A stretch of 64,000 nt of DNA, taken from contig JAETXT010000013.1 of the NCBI GenBank assembly GCA_019188255.1, positions 806,001-870,000 on the forward strand, read 5' to 3'. The notes under the pieces are model-generated. The model saw only the letters and a program-made list of their open reading frames with translations, was not told the DNA's origin and made no database searches. This document shows positions 20,518 through 34,525 of the stretch, piece by piece; position 1 is the stretch's first letter, and the number at the start of each line of letters is the position of its first letter. The position numbers and the translations under genes were made by a program. The DNA is from Verticillium longisporum (Eukaryota > Ascomycota > Sordariomycetes > Glomerellales > Plectosphaerellaceae).

Positions 20518-21293
20518 TTGATAGCGAAAGCTGAATCGCGACTCCTCAGCCTTTCCGAAGCCGAAGACACCTTGGTCTGCTTCAATGTTAAAACCACGGA
20601 GCACCTCGCCGCAGTAGTAGTGAAGGTTGCTCCAGTACTTCTACCCGGTGCCCGCCATTATTCCTACGAAGTAATCGTCTATTATCAGCTTTGCTGTGAC
20701 GCCCTCCAGGCAAGTCAGATCACAGATCAAATCCAAGATATTTACGACGCATACGTCCAAGCCGTTCGGCTGCGGCTTTACGAGAAATGGTATAGCAGGT
20801 TGTCCATATCACAAATCAAGCTGACGTACGCAGCTATGAGGAACTACCTTCACTACCAGGCGCTCATTTCTCGTGTTGTGAGGATCCAAGAGCACGACTT
20901 ACCCGGTTGGTTACTGAAATCAGGCTTCCTCTACGGCGCCCCGCATTAGATGACGGGTCTAGGGCATATATAAGCGAAGAAGGAAACACGACATTGGGGA
21001 ACGACTTTCAACCTCTGCCTGGCCGAATCACGACCATCCCAGCGAGCTCTAGTCCTAGTAGCGATATAGATAAACCCGCTAGTCCGAATCCTCGGAACTT
21101 GGTTAAAGGTGACACGTTAACGACGAAGAAGAGGAAGCTGAATCCTATAAGCGAAAGTATATCCGACGATCTAATTAAAAATGTTTTAGAGGGATTATCG
21201 AGAGCAAATAAGAGGGTTTACTACGGCATTAACCCTTCTAACGTCCAGGCTGTGGTCGCGAAATGTCTCCAAAGTGGAGGGGACGACGCATAG
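20518..21293 (+). pseudogene. Decayed host-type gene fragment, function unknown
   Basis: Two overlapping plus-strand frames (20518-20949 and 20907-21293) look like pieces of one protein displaced by one base near 20910-20949. The first has no ATG (a TAA stands directly before it) and encodes an alpha-helical segment of about 140 residues. The second carries a Ser/Pro-rich linker, a basic KKRKLNP patch resembling a nuclear localisation signal, and ends with a helix (DDLIKNVLEGLSRANKRVYYG). Codon use is GC-normal. I do not recognise the family. The missing start and the frame break suggest a remnant. Confidence 0.4.
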
Positions 21294-24200
21294 CTCGACG
21301 TACTGCTCTAAGAACTTGAAAAGACTTTCGCTAAGGCCGCAAGGTCCGGGCTCTAGGAGGCTAAGGTTAAAGCGTGGATTAATTGGTACTTCTCTATATG
21401 CCTTCGCTACGTCCGATTCAGAAGGCGGAAGCAGAAGCGCGAGACGCGAGCAGCTAGGGCGTATATCCTCAACGCAGTAGTAAATGGTCTACTTATTATA
21501 GAGGGTATCAACGCCCTCGCGCCTATCGCCGCATACGCAGGTGAGGTGAAATAACGAACTTCGTTAGATATGCACTAACCTGCTCTAGAGTTAGGTTTCA
21601 CCCTATACAATGCGTCCAGAGCCTCCGCATCGGACTAGGAAGAAATCATTACGAGAACGATATGTGGTCTCCGGGGGAGGTTGGAATCGCCACTAGATGG
21701 ATTCTGTGTTCCCAACGTTGCGGCCTGGATCACGACAGTCTTAGGATCGAGGTAATATTCCATTCATATCGTATCCAAGCTTCTGCTAAACCTTAATAGC
21801 CTCACACAATCCTGTTACGACTTGGGACTCCCTAACTTCGCCCTCTTCTCGCTTGGCCCAGAACTTGTCAAGGTAGGGGGGACTGCCGAACTCCTTAGAA
21901 GCGTAAGCGTCTCCGTTTTGGAAAAATAGTGGCAGGTGTTTGACTAGATGGTCCCTTATCTACAAACTCAAATCGCGGTACATGACCATTAAGAATGGAC
22001 TAAGTTATCGGACGCAGATAAGTTCAGCATGACCGTCTAGGAATGGTGTCGGCATCAGCATCCACTTCCTGACAGCCCTACACAGAGCATAGCAAATCAC
22101 TCGAAAGCAGCGACTACCGCAGCTACGCCACTCGGATCAATAGTTCTGCCATTACTACCATTGCCCGAGCCTTTGAACGCCTCTATGGCGCCCCGAACGT
22201 TCTCGTATATGGTTTTAAGTGGCTGCTCCGATAACATACTAGCAATATTCGTCCCCCAAGAATACTTCAACGATAGCCGAGACTCGACCCCGAGGTCTCG
22301 ATCGGGCACGAGATATGGGTCCATGTCTCAGCAAGTCCTCGAGCGGGGTATGGGAACCCCTGAGGGCTGGTCCCACGATGTGGACGGAGGCAACGCAGGA
22401 CAAGAGGTTGCCTAGATACTACTTTAACTACGCAATCCTCGAGCCCCAGGACACTCAAGCCCGTGCCTAGCCCCTTTAGAATCGAGGATCAACTTTTGTC
22501 CATCACCCCCTAGCAATGCGCTTATAATGCATCCCTGGGACGGAAGCATTGTGGGAGCGGATGTAGATGATGTATTGCGGAGCTCTGAGCATTACGACTT
22601 CACCGCATTTGATATACTACCCGTGAATACTTTCGATATCAATAGCTACGCATTTGATACTTGAGAATGATATAAACTCCCCTCACGATATGCCCCTCTG
22701 GCCGTGCCTATCGTGAAGTATATCCTCTACCTTCTCCTTTACATCCTCGTCCAATCTCCTAATAAATACCACCATCATAAACTATATCGGAACTTCCTTT
22801 ATAACAATGCGGCTGTTTCCGGGGATCTAGATATGAGTCCCTATATGCTACAACGTAGGTTCCTGAATAGTGTTGTTGTCATTGTCTAGTTAATATAAGA
22901 CCGTGGGCTGAGGTAGGGCATTGGCGGCCGGTACATCCCTCGGTGCTATAGGTATGAATATATTGGTTGAATATCTGCGTGACGACATGGAACCTATATA
23001 AAGCATTAACGGCCCGTACTCCTTGACATGGATGAAGTCGCCTCCTTCTGATATTTTCGCTCCCTGCAAATTTGATGGTCAGCTAATGTATACTTCATTA
23101 GAGTCATCCACTCGTACGTAGTCGTTTTTGAATTAGCGTAAGATTTAATGGTCCAATTTTCCTGCTTCGAACGTGCGTAGCGGTCCGTCTTGTTTCAGGA
23201 GCTTTCCACCCTGCTGCTGTGCACACAGCTTCTGCATCGTTGGTGAGGCGCGAAGGGGCCTCAATGTGTCCATCGGCTCTGTCTTGATTTTAAGCGCGCT
23301 ATTTTCTATGGAGAGTGGGCAAGAGCAGGAGTGATGGCTGCCTTTATATACTGAGGAATCCTAGTGAGACGAATACTAGCGATCCTATTACCTCTTGTTG
23401 GGTTGATGTGTTGGGTTGAGATGCCTGCGGGGCACAATAGATGAGTCAAGGGCGGGGCATCGGGGTTAATGAGGACTTTATCGCCTTAGTTATTACAAAT
23501 TGGTTTAACTCCTAAGACTAGCTCGACTTAAATAAAACAAGTTCCAGCTTTAAATTAAAGAACCGGATATCAGATTACACGCTATTTCGATAAGAATAGA
23601 TTAAGGGGTATTATAGGGGATTTAGTTTCAATTTTAGGGCTCATAAATAGGCTTATTTACATAGAAGAGCACGGAAGTCATCGAGTTCACGCAGGTTCGT
23701 GTATAGAGCAAAGGATAACCATGTATCTTCGGATCTGAGGGGCAGAATAGCTAGCTAAAGCGAAGCAGAACAATATAACGCCTTGCTTATGCTCCGATGC
23801 CCTCCTGAACTCTCAAGGCATTACATCGAGGGACGATATTGACGGTATATAATGCCCTCCTAGCGTCTGCCGTTCAAGACTTCTTATATGCATTAATTGA
23901 ACTTGATTTGATAGGACTCAAGTAGCGAGCATCGAAGTTTTTATGAGATCCGCTAATAGAATCATCGCCTCCGTTAACTCTAGTGGAGTTACTAGGGGGA
24001 GGATTAGGTGGAGGGTTCGGAGAAGCGTTCGAGGCGTTCTTAGAGGACTCCGGAATGTTAGATATCGTGGGACGGGTGAGCTTTATAATCTATGAACGGC
24101 CCTGACGAAAACTATTAGTCCGACGTCATGAAGACTTGGTGTCCGGACTACCTCGGTACTCTACCGTCTATACTTACTAGTAGGATAGTAATAGGGGGGT

Positions 24201-25800
24201 TAGTGGGAAGTTTATCGAGAGGTTTGCTTTAGAGGAAGAAAAGGTTGGACGGAATACTGACTAGGATAGGTAATAGTATTCGATCAAGTTTCTAATACTT
24301 CAAAACCAATGTTTTGAAATAATAATATCGGGCGGCTTAGAATAGTTGTTAAGATGAAAGTCTCGACGGGGGAAATAGGGTATCTTTATGCTTGCTAGCT
24401 ATAATAGCCGAAAGATCTCGTAGGAGCTAAGTCGCACCTACCTAGTCGAATTATCTTAGTAATTAATAATATAGGGGCTAAACGTGAACCTTCTCACCCT
24501 TATGCTAGGCTACGTTAGGCCTATTTAAGTAGTTATACCCCTATTTAGTCTAATCCGCGAAATGTCTATATATAGTTGTTTATGATCTCGTTTTGATAGA
24601 CCTAACTCGCATAAACTATTGGTAGGGGACCGGAATAATTAATATAATTCTATTAGGAGCAGGTCTTAATAGTGGAGTCCTTGGCTATTATTTGCAGGGT
24701 TGGCTTGCCTCGTCGAATGGGATAATTGCGTCGGTATATCCGCTACTAGTAACAAGACTATATTATACCCTACATAGATTCAATTCTAGAGGCCCGTCTA
24801 GAATAGGACGTCGAGAAGATATTAGCTAGGGGGCGAGGTCACTATCTAGTACTCTAGACGCGTTAATTATCTCTCCCCTTACGGGCTTACCTGCCTAGAC
24901 TCGTGAGGCATATATATGTATCGGATCAATAGTAGCAGCGGCTAACCCTATTAAGTCCCTAACGCGGAGCAATATCACTATACTAGTATAAGTGGATAAG
25001 GTCTTAACTAAAGCCCGCGAGAAAAGCCCTGGAGGCCGCTCGTAGACGGCCACGGCTTCATCGACCTACTACAGCTACCGAATATAGTCCCGTTAAGGGC
25101 ATCCCTGGACGGCTAGGCTAGGCCTATATAGAAGCTATATACGCAGCTTAGAAGGTATTATAAACATAGGTATACCGCGTACCGCCCTCTATAATGAAGG
25201 CTAGTATTAAGCCGCTTAACATGTAGCCGTCTCGCTATCTCTAGTCCCGCTATTGACCACTGAAACTTCGCGAACGCATCGATAACTTATCTTGCGGCTT
25301 ACATTAGTCGAACCCGGTAAGAGCTACGCCTATTCAGATGCAGGGCGATAGCAATGGGCTATCCATGGGGAAAGATTAGCTAATTAATTATAGATTAGGC
25401 TCGTAATATATATATATGGTCTGCGAGCTAGCTCAATACCCTATTAGCCTTACTAGGACTAGGATAGCTATAGGAACCCAATCACGCAACGCATGAGTTA
25501 TCATGAGCTGGATAATACGGTTCTCCGTCGTCCACTATAGCGATCTAGTCCGGCCAGGTAGGCCGGGACCAAGGCGACGCCCAGCGCGCAGTAAGGGTTA
25601 TAGGTTACTCTATAGTCAAGATAGCCTAGAATGATATATAGTGGATGGACGCTGAAAATATATTTAGTAAAAACTTACGATAGTGTAAGTATTTGCGTTC
25701 TAGTATATCGAGGGTGCTCTTACCTTGAAGGTAGTAGAGGACGAACGATTGAATATTAGGGTTAAGCTATCTTATACGGAAACCAATTATAAGGCTTATC
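21294..25800. other. Mixed, partly decayed DNA without a supportable gene
   Basis: 21294-23500 has normal dinucleotide content and several short frames, none longer than about 85 codons and none recognisable. 23500-25800 is partly RIPped (CpA/TpG reduced but not absent), consistent with old repeats that were mutated and then drifted, or with RIP spreading from neighbours. No RNA gene was seen. Confidence 0.5.
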
Positions 25801-25844
25801 GCTACCGAATTGCTATTAGCTAAGCGACGTCTATATCTACTTGC

Positions 25845-26030
25845 ACCTTTCCATTCTATACTTCTCCTTCCACTTCTATACTTCTCCTTCCACTTCTACT
25901 CTTTCTTACTCATTCCTACCCCTTTTTTAATTCCACCCGCTTTCTTAAACTCTACCCGTTTCCTTCTATTTCCACCCTTCTACTTCCACTCTCACCCTTC
26001 TTCTTCCACTCTCACCCTTCTAGGTCCACA
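25845..26030. repeat. Pyrimidine-rich minisatellite-like tract
   Basis: A C/T-rich strand of about 185 bp built from approximate 20-bp units: CTTCTATACTTCTCCTTCCA occurs twice (about 25854-25893) and CTTCCACTCTCACCCTTC twice (about 25983-26020), with decayed versions between. Strand asymmetry is strong. The 97-codon frame across it is a by-product. Confidence 0.7.
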
Positions 26031-26103
26031 TGTTAGCTTCCAGTCATCTATCGGCGTCCGTCTATCTATATTTATATACCTCTATCGCTCCTCTTTCTAC
26101 TAG

Positions 26104-28470
26104 GCTTTTCACCTTGCTAACCTTTTTTTAATATAGCTTAAGAGCCGTCTAAGAATACTTATTTCATGCGTATCTAGAAATTAGAGGCATAAATAAGTTA
26201 CTTCACCGATACTAGTGTTCTTAGCACCGGGCTAGTTGCTTCGCTCGATAAGATTATCGACTTGCATAGGGAGCGAGAAGACGATTACGCTAAGCTCACT
26301 GAAGCGACAAAAAGCAGGCATAAGGCGGCGCGGAGCCTTTTATACCTTATCGCCTAAGACCTGGGTTATAATGCTTTTTTCCTATACGCTTTCGCATTGC
26401 CGCTCACCATGCCAGCGACGACCAAATCTCACGCTAAATTTCTTAGAACCCTTCGAACATGGTGGACCTAAGCTAATGTCCTAAACTCCTTCATTGAGTT
26501 GACGAGCAAGCTCTATAAACAGTACAATGATATCCTCCCTACGCGAGGTACGTAACGAAAGTGGATAGTGTTACTTAAAGCGTTCGTATCTAAGTTTGGC
26601 GTATCTCTAAGATTCCGTTGCCGGCCCCTTAAAGCGTTCATAGATAGACTAATAGTCGGGGACTGAAGGTGCGGTTGCGAGTAGTTCTAATAAGCGACGT
26701 CGCGGCATAGAAGCGAGAGGCTAAGCATATGAACTTGGCCCTATCTCTGAGGACCTACCAACTTCGTTAGCTTTTAAAATAGACGACGAGGAAGTTAAGG
26801 AAGATAATAATAACGTAGGCGAAGGGGACGACGTAGACGAAGAGGGTAAGGAAGATAGTATAAACTTCGAGGCTCTAGAGGAGTAACTTGAAGGTTTATA
26901 TATAATGCAACGGATTTCAATAATACTTATATTAACTCTAACTAGGGTCATTAGCAGGAATGGTTTATCAACTAGAGCCTATAGACGCAATCTAGGTCCT
27001 AGCCTCTAGTAAAGTCAACGTCCTATTAATAATGCTTTATCGCTAGTGGGCTAGACCCTTTATCTTATTCTATTATTTAGAGAAAACGGCTCTAAGGTTC
27101 CTTATAAAACGGAATTAGGTTATGGAGCTTACCTAGCCTGCTTAGTTTCCTTAGGCTCCTTAGGTTCCTTACCTTCCTTAACTAGCCTAATCCTATACGA
27201 CCTATAGTAAATGAATTTTAGCCCTAGTTTCTAGGGGATAATTACTATATATCCTTTATAGTCTAGTCTAACCCTATCCTTATACTTATCGGTTCCGTCG
27301 ATATAGATATATATAACGCCCGAGGTTTTGCGGACTTTAATTAAGATTGCGGTAGTATTATTTGCTAGAATGGCTATCTCGAGATTATCGTAATCCCTCT
27401 AAGAAGGGTAGGAGCAGCTTTTCCCTATCTAAGAAGATTTTAGCGACTATAATACGAGAAACTAGTTCGCTATACCTCTTTTTCGCATTTTTCGATAAGC
27501 TTACTATCGGACGATGCTTTAGTTCGTATCTTTCATATCTAAAGGGAGTAGTTTAGAGCTACTATCTAGATTATCGTTTAGCGTCGGTCTGCTAATGCTC
27601 GATAAAGTATGAGTTGTAATCTAATAAGAACGATATCGTTAGCGGTTAGAGATAATCTTTCGACTATTGACTTTACCTAAAAGGAAAAAAATTAGTAGGT
27701 GACGTTGGCTATAATATACCTCGGATTAGGCTTATTAGCGCCTAAGGCTGACGGGAAAATATCGGCCATGTTACCTGATAGTGCGGGGTCGAAAGGGTGG
27801 AAATGGGTAGTGATATATGGAAATGGAAGCAAAATTGCGGAGATGCTAGCGGCTTGCGTATATATGCCTAAGGCGAAATTTCCCTTTCAATACTCGGAAA
27901 ACCAGTGAAGTAGGGCCTTATGCCTCCTTCTAAGGCTAAATATCGGCTAGAGACTAATAGCGTATAAATAGAGTGATCGAAAGATGGAAAGTACTTTGAA
28001 AAAGAGAGTCAAATAGTACGTGAAATTGTCAAAAGAGAAGCGCTCGCCAGTAGATAGAACGGCTCGCGTAGGTAAAATAAAAGGTACTGACTGCTATAGT
28101 GTTGTCACCTAAAAGCTGGGCTTAACTAGCATAGATGCCTTATGCCGTCCGAACTAATATAATAGTATTTCTGCTGAGACTCGGAGTAGTAACATGGCAC
28201 TCCATTGTCGAGATACTCTGATGGTTGCCTTTCGGTTTTGCTGGTCCTTTGATTCTTGCTGCTAGTGCTATGGCTCTTACTGCTGCTATCTTGGCTCTTG
28301 CTGCTGCTACCGCCGGCCTTTTGCGTATACGTTTAACCGTTATGTAGACTCTTTCATTAGGCGATATGCTAGACAGGTATTGTTGCTTACTATATAATTT
28401 TACAATTTTAGCTTCCTACGTGATGAGGCAGTTGCCAAGCTGTAGCTCCTTATATTATGACTAAGACGTT
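26104..28470. other. Partly RIPped DNA, no gene supported
   Basis: Contains a plus-strand acidic stretch (about 26730-26885, many GAA/GAC codons ending in TAA) that may be a remnant of a coding end, short TTCCTTA-type repeats (about 27150-27190) and Ala/Leu-codon-rich repeats (28250-28320). None can be assigned to a family. Dinucleotide bias is intermediate between the RIP blocks and host genes. Confidence 0.45.
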
Positions 28471-28474
28471 GCAT

Positions 28475-29468
28475 GGCCGGGACTCAGGTACACCACCATC
28501 GATCCGTATGCTTTCGGCACATCTCTCTTACTCAACCACGATACCTTGGCCACCATCGCTTCGTTTCCTTGGCCGAACGCCTGGGCTGTGCCCGGTCGAA
28601 TGTTGCCATTCTCGTCCAAGATAGCTGTGCGGTTGACGTTATCGACTTTGACCGGGTAAAGCTCGGAATAAACGCACTCCGCTCGCCAGTTCCATCTTCT
28701 CGGGCGTTACTTAACCATGCTGTGCTCTGCTTCGTCTCTGTAGATAATCTTAATCCTGTTCGCGTTTTTCATATCCACCGTTACCGCCTTGCATCTCTAG
28801 CTGTCGTCCTCTCTTCTGGTCCTTATTTCCTTTTCCACTACTACCCTTACGGTGTCCGCGTGTACTTTGCTCCTGTCCGCTTCCTCCACGCGAGATGTGT
28901 CGACCGTGTAGAAGAGGGTGTCGGTGAAAGTTGAAGGTTGAAGGTGTAGTATTTATCGAGGAGAGGGTTCGTACGTTGGTAGATTGGCTCGTTGGCGGCG
29001 TGCGCGCGACCTTAATGTAGGACGGTTGTGCGTCGGAATAGGCGGGACTGGTTATCCCTGGGCACTTTATTATCGCCTCTAATTGCTCTTAGACTTCCTT
29101 TAGCTGTTGCTCGGTGTCCTGGAGTTGCTGGCGGGTTTCTTGTCTTGCTGCTGGCTGTTGAGAAGAAGGTGTTGCAGTTATTGAATCTTTTCCTGTTGCT
29201 TTCTGACCTCCTCCTGCACGTCCTCTAGCTGTGCAAGCAGCTTCTATATCATTTTGAACATGGCGTCTCTGTACGAGTTGTTCTTCTTTGTTAGTTCCTC
29301 TCTATCGTTTCCAATAGTAACCGTGGTCTGCTTTCCGTTTTTTGTCGTCTTCTTCGCCGTTAAGATGATGTCGTCATCGGCCTATAGGTTGTCGTGCGCT
29401 TTGGTGGTGAGGGCTGGATTGCGATTTGATCGTCTCGAGGCGGACTCATGGTCGGTGGGTTCAGTCAT
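28475..29468 (-). pseudogene. Tad-like LINE ORF1 (gag-like) remnant
   Basis: Minus strand. It starts at the ATG at 29468 (MTEPTDHES) and runs through a Gln/Lys-rich coiled coil to a segment ending KAYGSMVVYL (near 28480). An RxDEAExxMVK motif, DENGNIRPG and AKVSWLS precede it. This order is what I know from ORF1 proteins of fungal Tad-clade LINEs. In-frame stops are TAG/TAA where Gln or Trp codons fit, that is RIP-type. The zinc knuckles expected downstream are missing, so the copy is truncated. Plus-strand frames across it (for example 28473-28934) are shadows. Confidence 0.65.
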
Positions 29469-29759
29469 ATTCCCGGTTTCCCCTGCGTCGGATATATTCG
29501 ACCGTGATGAGACGCGTTGTACCGCGGCTTCCTATCCTCGAATGCAAACAACAAATAGTACAGTAATTGATAAAACTGTTGATAAAACGATTGATCCGCT
29601 GGCCTCTAGTTGCTTCTGTTCCGTTGCAGCTCGTCTCGCCCTTGATACGTGGATGTTGAGCTAATTAAATCGCTTTTAAGATAGGTTTAGACTGAACCTG
29701 TCTCGGTGCGTCTCGATGCTCTTAAGCGCTCTGGTCTGGGCGAATAGCGTTTATTGAGG

Positions 29760-30175
29760 TCGACGGATAGGCGTCCGAGAAGCGGGACTCCCATAAGCAG
29801 GACTCACCTAAGGGTCGCCCCTCTCTCTAGTGCTGTTCCTCTTCTTGAATGCGGACCTCCTTCAATACCAGATCAGTGCGGACGGAGGAGCGGTCGCGTT
29901 CGTAGACGACTAGACGGCGTGGGTGGTCGAACCAACGGCGGAAGCTAACCGTGGAGGGATCTAGGTAATTATCGAGAAAGCGTTTAACTAGGAGTCATGG
30001 AGCGGTGCTACGTTCGAAGCGGATAAGACAACTATTATCCATTTCTCGCGGAACGTGGAATGAGTGGATGCTACCCCGTATAATATTAAGGGGCGGACGG
30101 TGAGCCCGGAGGAAGAGGTTAAGTTACTGGGAGTTATCCTGGACTAGTAACTCGAGTATAAGAAGATTTTGTCGT
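29760..30175 (+). pseudogene. Tad-like LINE reverse transcriptase fragment
   Basis: Plus strand. In one frame the fragment reads a GSPLSLVLFLFLNADL motif, then GGAVAFVDD (the RT catalytic box, about 29884-29910), SGATFEADKTTIIHFSR and VKLLGVILD, the signature order of fungal Tad-clade LINE ORF2. At least six stops interrupt it; nearly all sit where CAG, CAA or TGG is expected, as RIP leaves them. It points away from the ORF1 remnant to its left, so the two come from different insertions. Confidence 0.72.
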
Positions 30176-33100
30176 CCTTATTTGTAAAGAATCGGTATAG
30201 AGAGTCGTAAGAAACTATACGAGGAGCAATGCACCTCTGGTTAAGGCGTATAGTATAATCACCTTATGCGCCATTGCCCTGAAATATAGGATGCATTCTG
30301 GCAACTGCGCTCCCGTGGGAACATCGGGCTTCGCGAACGTAAGCTATATTCACTAGCTTATAGGCCATGAACTTCTGAGTTATCTTGTCGGCTTCGTACA
30401 CATAGTCGCCGAGTGCTAATAGGTTATTGACACCTTTAAGCATGAGAGGTTTTGAGACTTAAACAAGGAGGGCAAAGGGAGCAGAGCTAGGCCGTTTCAA
30501 GCCATACTATAGTTCGGATCAAAGCCAAGAACAGGGACAGCATGCATCTAAGTAGGAAGTGAGTCCATTATGAATAGTTAATTAATATGCTTCTGAGCAA
30601 TGGTACTATACCTATATAGTAAATAACTTGCCCTTATTATAGGGTCATCCGTCTAGCTATACTTCTGGGGCCTTCTATGCGTCGTGGAGGGTCTTCTTTA
30701 TCGAGGAGTAGAGCTTAGGCTCCGGTCTCTTCCACCTCTTACTGCTAGGGAATACCTCCCTCCGTAGCCTATTAACCTATAGGATTAATAGTTAGTAGTA
30801 TAACGTGAAGTTTTTAGCTACGATCTTAAGAAAGAGACTCTTATCGCCTAACGTATTAACTTTTAATAGAACTAGCTTATTATCGCTTTCGTAATTCCAA
30901 CTATTAAACTTAGTTAGCTTAATATCTTTACTATTCGCGTCGTAGTGGATATATATCTAGAAGAGGACCTAGAAGAACGACTCGAGGTTATATATAAACG
31001 AATATTATTCCCCTAATAAAGCTCCGATTGCTATAAAGGCCCTCGTACCGGTCTTCCCTTTTACTCCTAAGGCGCTACCTCGTTATTCCCTAATAGCGAG
31101 GTTAAGGTCGATTAAGAACGAAGGCTAGGATAGGTTATTATAATCCTTATTAATTATAAGATTATTAATAGAGATATCTCTATAGAGGATACTCGCCTTA
31201 TATAAAGACTCGTAACCTTTAATATAGCCCTCTAGGGTAGTAAGTAGCGCTAATCGAGAGCTCGCCTTATAGATCGGCTTACGATAATCTTAGATAATAA
31301 TATACTTATATATCCGATTTAGTAGTCCGCTAGTAGCCTTCGTTAGAGATATAGAGTAAGATCGCTTATTTAGGGGTAAAATAAAATCGGTTAAGCTAGA
31401 TAGCCGCTTCCTATTAATGCTATCGCGGCCCTTCTATAGTATATCTATTATTAATATATCGCTTAGCTATATATAGCGTCCTATATAGTAGTTCGTTACT
31501 ATAATAATATCTAATCCCTATTAAATATTATTCTAAATATCGTCGTCTATCTTATGAATCTAAACTATTTTATAATAGTAATACTAGGCTAAGTTAATAA
31601 CGCCTTTATCGGCCGCTTTATATAATAGGTCGCCCTCTTTATTATATTTAAGGTATTATTAAGAATCCTTAATAATAAGAAGTATCCCTGGATACCCTTT
31701 AGGATACGCCTTCTAGTAAGTCGTCGCCCGACTAGCTATATAATACGCCCGTAGTATTACTTTATCGATAATAATATACTTTATAGAACCGTTCTACTCG
31801 ATCTCGATAAATCGCTTATAATTTATAATTAATATTATTAAATTAAACCTAAGTTCTTCTTCGCTTATCTAGAGAAAATCGAGGACTATAAATATAAACC
31901 GATACCTATTATTATTAATATTAAATTACTTAAATACGATACTATTAACCCTATCGAAAGCCTATACCCTTATAAGAGATCCGTAGATCGTAAAGCCTAA
32001 GACGAAGCGACGGGTATCCTATATAGTAAGTACTTCCCTTATATACCTCCTAAGATTAAGCTAGGCCTCTAAAGCTTTATTAGTGGACGGGTTACTCTTT
32101 AGCTCGCCTAGTACGAGAATCTAGGACTAGTAATATCTCGAGTCTTTCCTAGCCTACGAGTTACTTATAAACCTAATATCTATCTTTTATCTCCTTATAG
32201 AACTATTAATCGGCTTATTAAGCTTTATTAAGGGTCTTCGTTTAGATTAGCGTACTAGAATTAGCTAAAAGTTATCTAAGAATACTATAAGCTTCTCGCT
32301 AAATCCTATAAATTAGCTTAATATATTATCCTAGTTCGCGTCTTTAAGCTACCCTTCCTAATTATAGTCGAACTTTAGATAGCTACCTTTTAAGTACTAC
32401 TCGAAGAACGTCCTAGATCCCGCCTCTAAGTTAGCTATACCTCCGAAGTATTTATCGTAGAAGTTACGGAGCCCGACGTATATAGGGCCTAGCTCCTCCT
32501 TTAATATATCGTCTATATATTTATAGTACTTAGACGAGTTTAGGAAGCTACTTATACTACGTAGCTATAGGGTTTATTAGAGGGAAGACGCTATTAAGCG
32601 GGGAAGCGGGGTAGATTTAACTATAGCGCTATAGACTTTTCTCTATATAAGGATATTATTAGGTCTATTAGCAAGGGCTAAATATAGGAGGGGTTTAAGA
32701 CGATCGAAGTCGAAGTCGTTAAATAAGAGCGCGAGTTTAATTTATAGAAGGTCGCTTCGAAGAGTATTACGTCCTATCCTAGTAAATAGTAGGTTAATAG
32801 CGGGAAGGATCTATACTACTCTTAGAAAAGCAAGAACGACTTTATAGAGCTCTATATAATAGTTAGAAAAGCATACTTAGACGAAGCTACGTATCTTTAT
32901 TACTTTCCTAGCCGAGCTACTCTAATATATCTAAACTACTACTAACGCTCGCGCCTTAGTAGATAGAGGTGAACGAAGCATAGAAGGTATTAAGGCCGCT
33001 CTTAATAGGATTATCCTTAATAATCTTTAACTATAGTAGATCGTCTATAACGGATAGAACTCTTTAAGGAAGGGAAAGTAATAGGTCTAACTAAAGAACG

Positions 33101-34525
33101 CGTTTCGTGGCACTTTGGTCCGATCCGCGCCCAGCCGCCCAGCCACTCGAATGCATAGCCATAAACGAAGTAGGATTTGTAACCTAAGTTGACTTATCTC
33201 AAATCCGACAAGCCTGACTAGGTTAGGGGCAGGTACCGGATAATATATGGCCCGTTCTAGCCCTTTAGAGACTTTCCTATAGGAGTGCCCCGGCCATGGG
33301 TAAGGCTAAGACGGCGCTGCATCGTGCTCCTCACGAGTCGCGGTCGGGTTATCCGAGTTTGCACCTTAAGCTAGCCGCAATAGCAACCCGTCTCTTAGCA
33401 GGTATAAAGGTTTTGCCCACGAGGATATAGGAGTAGCATTTGTACCTACGTGCCCTAGTATCGCAGATAGCGGAGCGCTAGCTTTGTCGGGTCTTATTAT
33501 CGTTTGCACTTACGTCTATTATGATTATCGAGGGTGCGGCAGCTATATATCTAGCTCTAAGATTGGGCTCTAATCTATTGGGTGAGAGTAGGAGGCCTGC
33601 AATACCCGATATAAGTTAGTCGTTTATGTTGCCTCTGGAATCCGTAGAGTCACTCGGGCTCTGGTTTGAAGCTAGCATAACTGTACGCGTCGGGAATGGT
33701 CCCTGAGGTTACGTAAGGCGCGGAGTGTAGGCGTAATTACGGGATTGGCGAAACTACTACGCGCGCCTACGAGTTATAGCGCGAAGCCGCTTAGGCTTAA
33801 GCTCTTCCCGAGTAATTGTTCACATTCAATGAATAGATTAGAGTTACGAGTATAATAAATTATAGAATTATTAGTATAGTATAATAAAGTAGTCGGAAAC
33901 ATAATTACTCCTCTCTATTACCTATACTACCCTACTAAACCTCCTAGTCACGTTAGACCTTTACGAGGCCGTCCCCGATAACGATAGACTTTTACCTCGT
34001 CGTCGATTTTCCTTATCTTCGTTAAATGAGTCTACTTTATAACCCTAGAGGACCCTATATATAGACTTACCTTCGCCCCGAACTTCGCCTTAAACCTACC
34101 TATTAACTTAGGGGTATTAATCTCGTCCTCGAGTATAAGAATTACCTATTAACGAACTAAGTAATATACCTTACCCTATATAACTTCTTTCCCGATTAAC
34201 TTAGTAATCTCCTATTCTTTATTAGCGACTACGTTAATAGGTCGGCCCCGTTTCGATCTAATTAAAGTCCTTCGAATAGACTTACTAATTTAAGCGTTAA
34301 TATTATTATCTATTTTAATTATAGGTTAATCTTTATTAATCTTAACTAGCGATTCCTAAACGTCGTTCTTATTATAAATAGGAGCTAGTATAGTGACTTT
34401 ATAATCCTCTATTACTATAAGACTATACCTAGTATTATTTTCTATAAATATAATATTACTTTAAGCTATATATATTAATAAGATAGATATATTTACTAAG
34501 CGTTTAATTTATTAATATTAGTATA
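30176..34525. repeat. AT-rich RIP relic block with a 700-bp normal island
   Basis: From about 30600 to 33090 and from 33830 to 34525 CpA/TpG are almost absent. Between them, 33096-33830 has near-normal CpA/TpG and no readable gene. No parent element was recognised. The block on the left of Fot1 copy 2 continues on its right (36387 onward), so copy 2 interrupts it. Confidence 0.65.

Noticed and set aside
25810..26103. 97-codon frame rich in Phe, Leu and Pro
   Set aside because: Produced by the pyrimidine-rich tandem repeats; not protein-like.
28473..28934. 153-codon plus-strand frame
   Set aside because: The complementary strand encodes the recognisable LINE ORF1, so this frame is its shadow.
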